Below are positions 60,262 through 64,000 of a stretch of 64,000 nucleotides of DNA, one piece after another. How positions within the stretch are numbered: position 1 is the first letter of the stretch; each line of letters opens with the position of its first letter. The stretch covers positions 3,474,501 through 3,538,500 of the forward strand of contig CM034128.1 of assembly GCA_019914995.1 (NCBI GenBank). Direction: 5' to 3'. Position numbers and translations under genes: made by a program. The DNA is from Acanthochlamys bracteata (Eukaryota > Streptophyta > Magnoliopsida > Pandanales > Velloziaceae). Under the pieces are notes generated by a model. The model had not been told where the DNA came from, did not search any database, and worked only from the letters and a program-made list of their open reading frames with translations.

Positions 60262-62005
60262 ATGAAGCTCAAAGACAAGGAAGGATTTTCCTTTTATCTC
60301 ACGCCACTCAGAGAAGAAGCTATCAATGTTGCATCAGCAGCTGCACTCACCAAGGTTGATGTTGTGCTTCCCCAGGTGAGATGCTATATAGTTCATCGTG
60401 CAACTCTTCTCTTCACTGCTAGAATATTAGACGGCGTAGAGTTCTTATCCACTTTCTTGCGGTGATTATTGCTAACTCTAATTGTACTAAATTATTAAAA
60501 GCTGTATTTTTTTGAATTTAGTTGAATTAAAATTAGTAATAATTTCTGTAAAACAAATTCATTATATGCTATACGGTAGGCGACAACCATACACTTACGA
60601 GATAAACTAAAATAGAATCGCTAAAAATCTTTTAGGTGGTTTTGTTTACACTAAGTTTTTGACGCAGTTGCCGAAAATTATTTTGTTTGACTTTGATTTA
60701 ATCTAGTTCATTTAGATTAATTAATATTTTGCATTTGTTTTGCATTTAATTTGGAGCATATTAGTTTGATTTTCATTGTAGTTGCATCATTGCAGTGATC
60801 TAGTATAGGGAGCCTGGTGTCCTCCCATGACGTGGCTTTTGTTGGGACTTCAAGTCAGGTAGATCCAGATTAATAACGTAGGGACCTAATATGATGTCCA
60901 AAAAAAAAAAAATAGACTAGCAAAGATAGATTAGCAACTCGCTTTTATGGGATAGAGGGCACTAGCTTGGTGGATTTAATAATAGATGCTGAATGAGCAT
61001 ATGTTTATATAAAAGATGTTAACTTTTAAGTAGTTATCCAATCAATTTAGCTTGGAGATCCGATATTATAATTACTAATAGAGACTGCTGAGGCCGGTGA
61101 GTTAGATTCTGATAAGTTGTCGGGTGAAGATTATTCTGCCTCTAAGTTAGGCTAAGTCTAGATTAATACGTAGGAGCATACGATATTCTTCAAGTAAAAA
61201 AATAGACTAGCTAAACTAGAGATGTGCTAATAATTCGTCTTGAACTAGAGTAAAAGGTTCTGACTTAATGGACTAATAATTCACCCTATTAATAGTCTCA
61301 CATTAGTTAAGTGTTGGAATGGATATATACTTATATATGAAAAATATTAATTCCTAAATAGTTGGCTAATTATTTTAGTTTGGGGTCCAATCTTACAACT
61401 ATGCTACCCTTAATGTATCTGGGAGACTTCCATGCTGCGCTGAATTTCGCTGCTGTAATGGAAGCTCCAGTTCTCTTCTTCTGTTGTAATAATGAGACAA
61501 TTTCTAATGTTTCATTCATAACAATGGTAATGATCAAGGATTGTTTTGGATGTTAGATGATGGCGCAGTAGTGCGAGGACAAGCCTATGGTGTTTGTAGC
61601 ATTCATGTGGATGGTAATGACGCCCTTGCTGTTTACAGCGCAGTATGTACTGCACGCAAAATGGCCATAAGTGAATCTAGACCCTTTTCTATTGAGGTAT
61701 ATGATGATAATGCTCCTATTTTATGTTTAGGCGAAGATCATCACTGACGGAAAACATGTTTGGCCAATTCCCATTTGCTTTTCGACTTAGGCTCTTACTT
61801 ACAGAGTGGGTCATCACTCAACTTCAGATGACTCTGACAAATATAGTCCAGTTGAGGAGATAGAGCATCGGAGATCAGTAAGAGATCCTGTCAGCAGGTT
61901 TAGAAAATGGATAGAAGGTAATGGCTGGTGGTCTAGTGAAGCTGAAGCAGAACTCAGAAGCAATAAAAGGAAAGAGGTAGCGGCACTGTTTGGCAGTGCA
62001 TTTTG
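60262..62005 (+). pseudogene. Branched-chain 2-oxo acid dehydrogenase E1 subunit alpha, degraded copy
   Basis: Exon-like blocks in order: FSFYLTPLREEAINVASAAA with LPQ and a donor at 60376, then YREPGV and RGF (about 60804-60838). Next come GDFHAALNFAAVMEAPVLFF (about 61420-61490) and VRGQAYGVCSIHVDGNDALA with ARKMAISESRPFSIE (about 61567-61697). The last is GHHSTSDDSDKY with VSRFRKWIEGNGWWSSEAEA (about 61806-61980). These are signature blocks of the thiamin-diphosphate-dependent E1-alpha subunit of mitochondrial BCKDH. Lesions: the Trp of the GVLLWRGF block is TGA here, the stretch carrying the ThDP-binding GDG motif is missing before GDFHAAL, frames change between exons, and a stop follows the last block. 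The middle exons and C-terminus are lost. The remaining copy cannot make an active enzyme. Confidence 0.8.
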
Positions 62006-62239
62006 ACAACTTTTCATTTTAATTTGTAATTTTATATTTTTTAATAAAATTTTTATAATATTTTATTAAACTTATTTAAATTTAATATGTCGTAAAATTT
62101 TATTATTATTTACTTTTTTTTTTGAGGTAAAAAAAATAAAATTTATTTTTCGAAATATATTTAAAATATTTTTCTTTCTAAAAAAAATTTATTTCATAAG
62201 CACTCTCTAAGTGTTCGTAATATCTTTTCTTAGAAGTCC

Positions 62240-63370
62240 ATGAAACGTCCAACTCCTATGAACTATATCCACCAAAAACTTTGTTTATCATGCCTGGATA
62301 ATTATAAGAACTTCGATGCAAACTATAAGAACTATGAATTGGACAGCAATGATAAATCACAAAGTACAGAGGATCAATTTAAGTCAGTTATCACTATTGA
62401 TCAATGCCAGGAGAAGGGGTACTCTGTGATGAATATACGGTGCAAAGACCGATCTAAGTTGCTCTTTGACGTTGTCTGTGCGCTCACGGATATGCAGTTT
62501 GCTGTTTTTCATGCCTCAGTTGCTCTTCTGATGGACCTTATGCTATTAAGGTACTGAATTCCTAAAGTGTATCTATTTCTAGTCAGGAGACATTTATTTA
62601 GACTAAAGAATGAAAGATCATTCAAAGAATTTACAGAAGAAGTTATTTATGTGGAACGTGATATGAAGGACTTGACAAAAATGAGATGCCAAGTTCATCC
62701 TTTGGAACTTCACTTTATGCTACGGATAGTCATGCGAAGAGCATCTAACTGACTCATGTAGTTAAATTGTCTGGAAATTGCAGGAATTATATATCTGTTA
62801 GAAAGATGGTGGCGTCCTTAGCTCCAGAGATGAGAAGGAGAGGGTTGTTAAGTGTTTGGAACCCGCAATTCTCAGAAGGGTAACTGATGTATGAATCTTT
62901 CTTTGAGTTTGACCATTTCGTACTGCATTAGTGTTTGTATATTCCAGAACAAAGCCACAAGTACTTAGTATTTGTGGATCTTACTTCCGATCCATAGAAT
63001 ATCAAAAGTTAATGATGATAAAAGAGACGGCTGTGTTAGACGAAAGTGTAATGGTAGTTTCACACCTATCACTGCTCAGACTTTCTATTTAAGGATGCTT
63101 ATGGTTTTCCGATAAAACTTAGATGCTATTCCTACAATAGTCCTTTTAATATTGTGGTTTTGTGAAGCTCAACAGCTCAGAATTAAGTAGGATTTGATTG
63201 CAGAGTCTAAGCTTGAAGCTCTGTGGAAGGGATAGAGTAGGTTTGCTTTCTGATGTTACCAGAGTCCTTCGCGAGAATGGCTTATCAGTAACAATTCTGA
63301 TGTTAGTACAGTAGGCAAGAAGGTAGTGAATGTGTTCTACATCAGGGACGCAGTTATGATGTTCACTAGG
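62240..63370 (+). pseudogene. ACT domain-repeat (ACR-type) protein, degraded copy
   Basis: Blocks of a plant ACR protein appear in order. First SVITIDQCQEKGYSVMNIRC, CKDRSKLLFDVVCALTDMQF and AVFHAS (about 62385-62520). Then DGGVLSSRDEKERVVKCLEP and AILRRV (about 62805-62880), SLKLCGRDRVGLLSDVTRVL with RENGLSV (about 63205-63290), and TVGKKVVNVFYIRDA (about 63303-63350). These correspond to the second and third ACT domains. A frame change follows AVFHAS (the SDGPYAIK codons are present one frame over), and further breaks follow SVT and YIRD. The first ACT domain is not found upstream. ACR proteins are thought to act in amino-acid sensing. The piece directly follows the E1-alpha relic in the same orientation. 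Confidence 0.78.
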
Positions 63371-64000
63371 AGAAGATAGATACAGTTAGTGTGTTTGTTG
63401 GCACCTCAGTTCACCTCCTGATCCAAGCTGTAATCTAATTAAGTTTCTAACTCTCAACACATGAAATGCTATTACCCTTCGTCACTGTATCTGGCTGGGT
63501 TCTGAACGTCCTTCGAGATGGCTTCGTTGTTGCTTGAAGTCAGAGATATTCCACAAGCTATATGCAAGGACTCTGCCAATTCTGACATAACGAGATACTG
63601 CATGTCGCGAGGTTGATTTCTTGATATCATGAGTGCTTCGGCCATGCTTCTTCATCTCTGGTATATTCCTAAACGAGAGAGAACTCTATCCCGTACGTGT
63701 AAGAACCTATTGCGTTGAAAAAAATAAGTATTCTTGTGTCTCCACGCATTCATGACTGTGTTCACATATGTCGTCACTGAATGATCCTGTGCTGGAGAAA
63801 GGCCATTCCATACAAGTCTCCAGATGAAAACCTGTACTTGGTAGTGGACTTGTATCTTCCAGATCCAGCTGATATTGGTTTCATTCCTGTCCCTGAATGA
63901 AGTATGACGAGATGTTCAGCTCTTCTAGTGGTTTTAAGCGTTTACCCCATTGCAGCATATCGTCTTGTTACCAAGAAGCTCTTCGCAATTGGCATACAAT
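63371..64000. other. Right-edge intergenic sequence
   Basis: Apart from the possible LINE fragment on the minus strand, no gene is recognised up to the window end. Confidence 0.4.
63652..63870 (-). mobile_element. Possible LINE (non-LTR retrotransposon) fragment, zinc-finger/RVT-associated region
   Basis: A minus-strand frame reads SWIWKIQVHYQVQVFIWRLV, then WNGLSP and further on TYFFQRNRF. This resembles the W-W-K-x-P-K-V-FIWRL-x-x-x-LPT block followed by the HLFF-C-F block that lies downstream of the reverse transcriptase in plant LINE ORF2 proteins. The fragment is short, the Cys residues of the zinc finger are absent, and no reverse transcriptase is visible before the window ends. Confidence 0.4.

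Overview
This is nuclear DNA of a flowering plant, most likely a eudicot. The evidence is split genes with short introns, AT-rich intergenic DNA full of small inverted-repeat transposons, and plant-only families: a MORF RNA-editing factor, a DYW-type PPR protein, the chloroplast NDH subunit T and ATL RING-H2 ligases. I cannot name the species.

Layout. At the left edge a minus-strand TCP11-like gene runs out of the window (1-2606). A transposon-rich gap follows (2.6-10.6 kb) with a Mutator-like element that has a perfect 9-bp target duplication, then a minus-strand bZIP gene (10.7-13.6 kb). Next comes a 4.6-kb gap with a non-autonomous CACTA element. From 18.2 to 31.1 kb there are intact plus-strand genes: two intronless ATL RING-H2 ligases, MORF1, an OTP72/At3g13880-like DYW PPR protein and NdhT/CRRJ. 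From 33 kb onward intact and decaying genes alternate, nearly all on the plus strand: an NSN1-like C-terminal fragment, a broken DUF218 gene, intact TRM11, a frameshifted OSGEP/Kae1 copy, a broken Aurora kinase copy, an intact cytosolic leucyl-tRNA synthetase, a broken BCKDH E1-alpha copy and a broken ACT-repeat (ACR) gene. A possible LINE fragment lies at the right edge.

Main message. At least three of the decaying genes (OSGEP, Aurora, ACR or BCKDH E1-alpha) keep recognisable exon-intron structure, so they are not retrocopies. They lie in line with intact genes whose long reading frames are free of errors. This is what gene loss (fractionation) after a whole-genome or segmental duplication looks like, with intact copies expected elsewhere in the genome. 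No operon-like or clustered new pathway was seen. The unusual protein-level feature is the bZIP gene, whose basic region lacks the normally invariant Asn and which contains a GC-AG intron.

Functional theme. Many of the intact genes act in translation or organelle RNA metabolism: MORF1 and the DYW PPR protein in mitochondrial C-to-U editing, TRM11 in tRNA methylation and LeuRS in tRNA charging. NdhT serves the thylakoid NDH complex. This looks like chance co-location, not a functional cluster.
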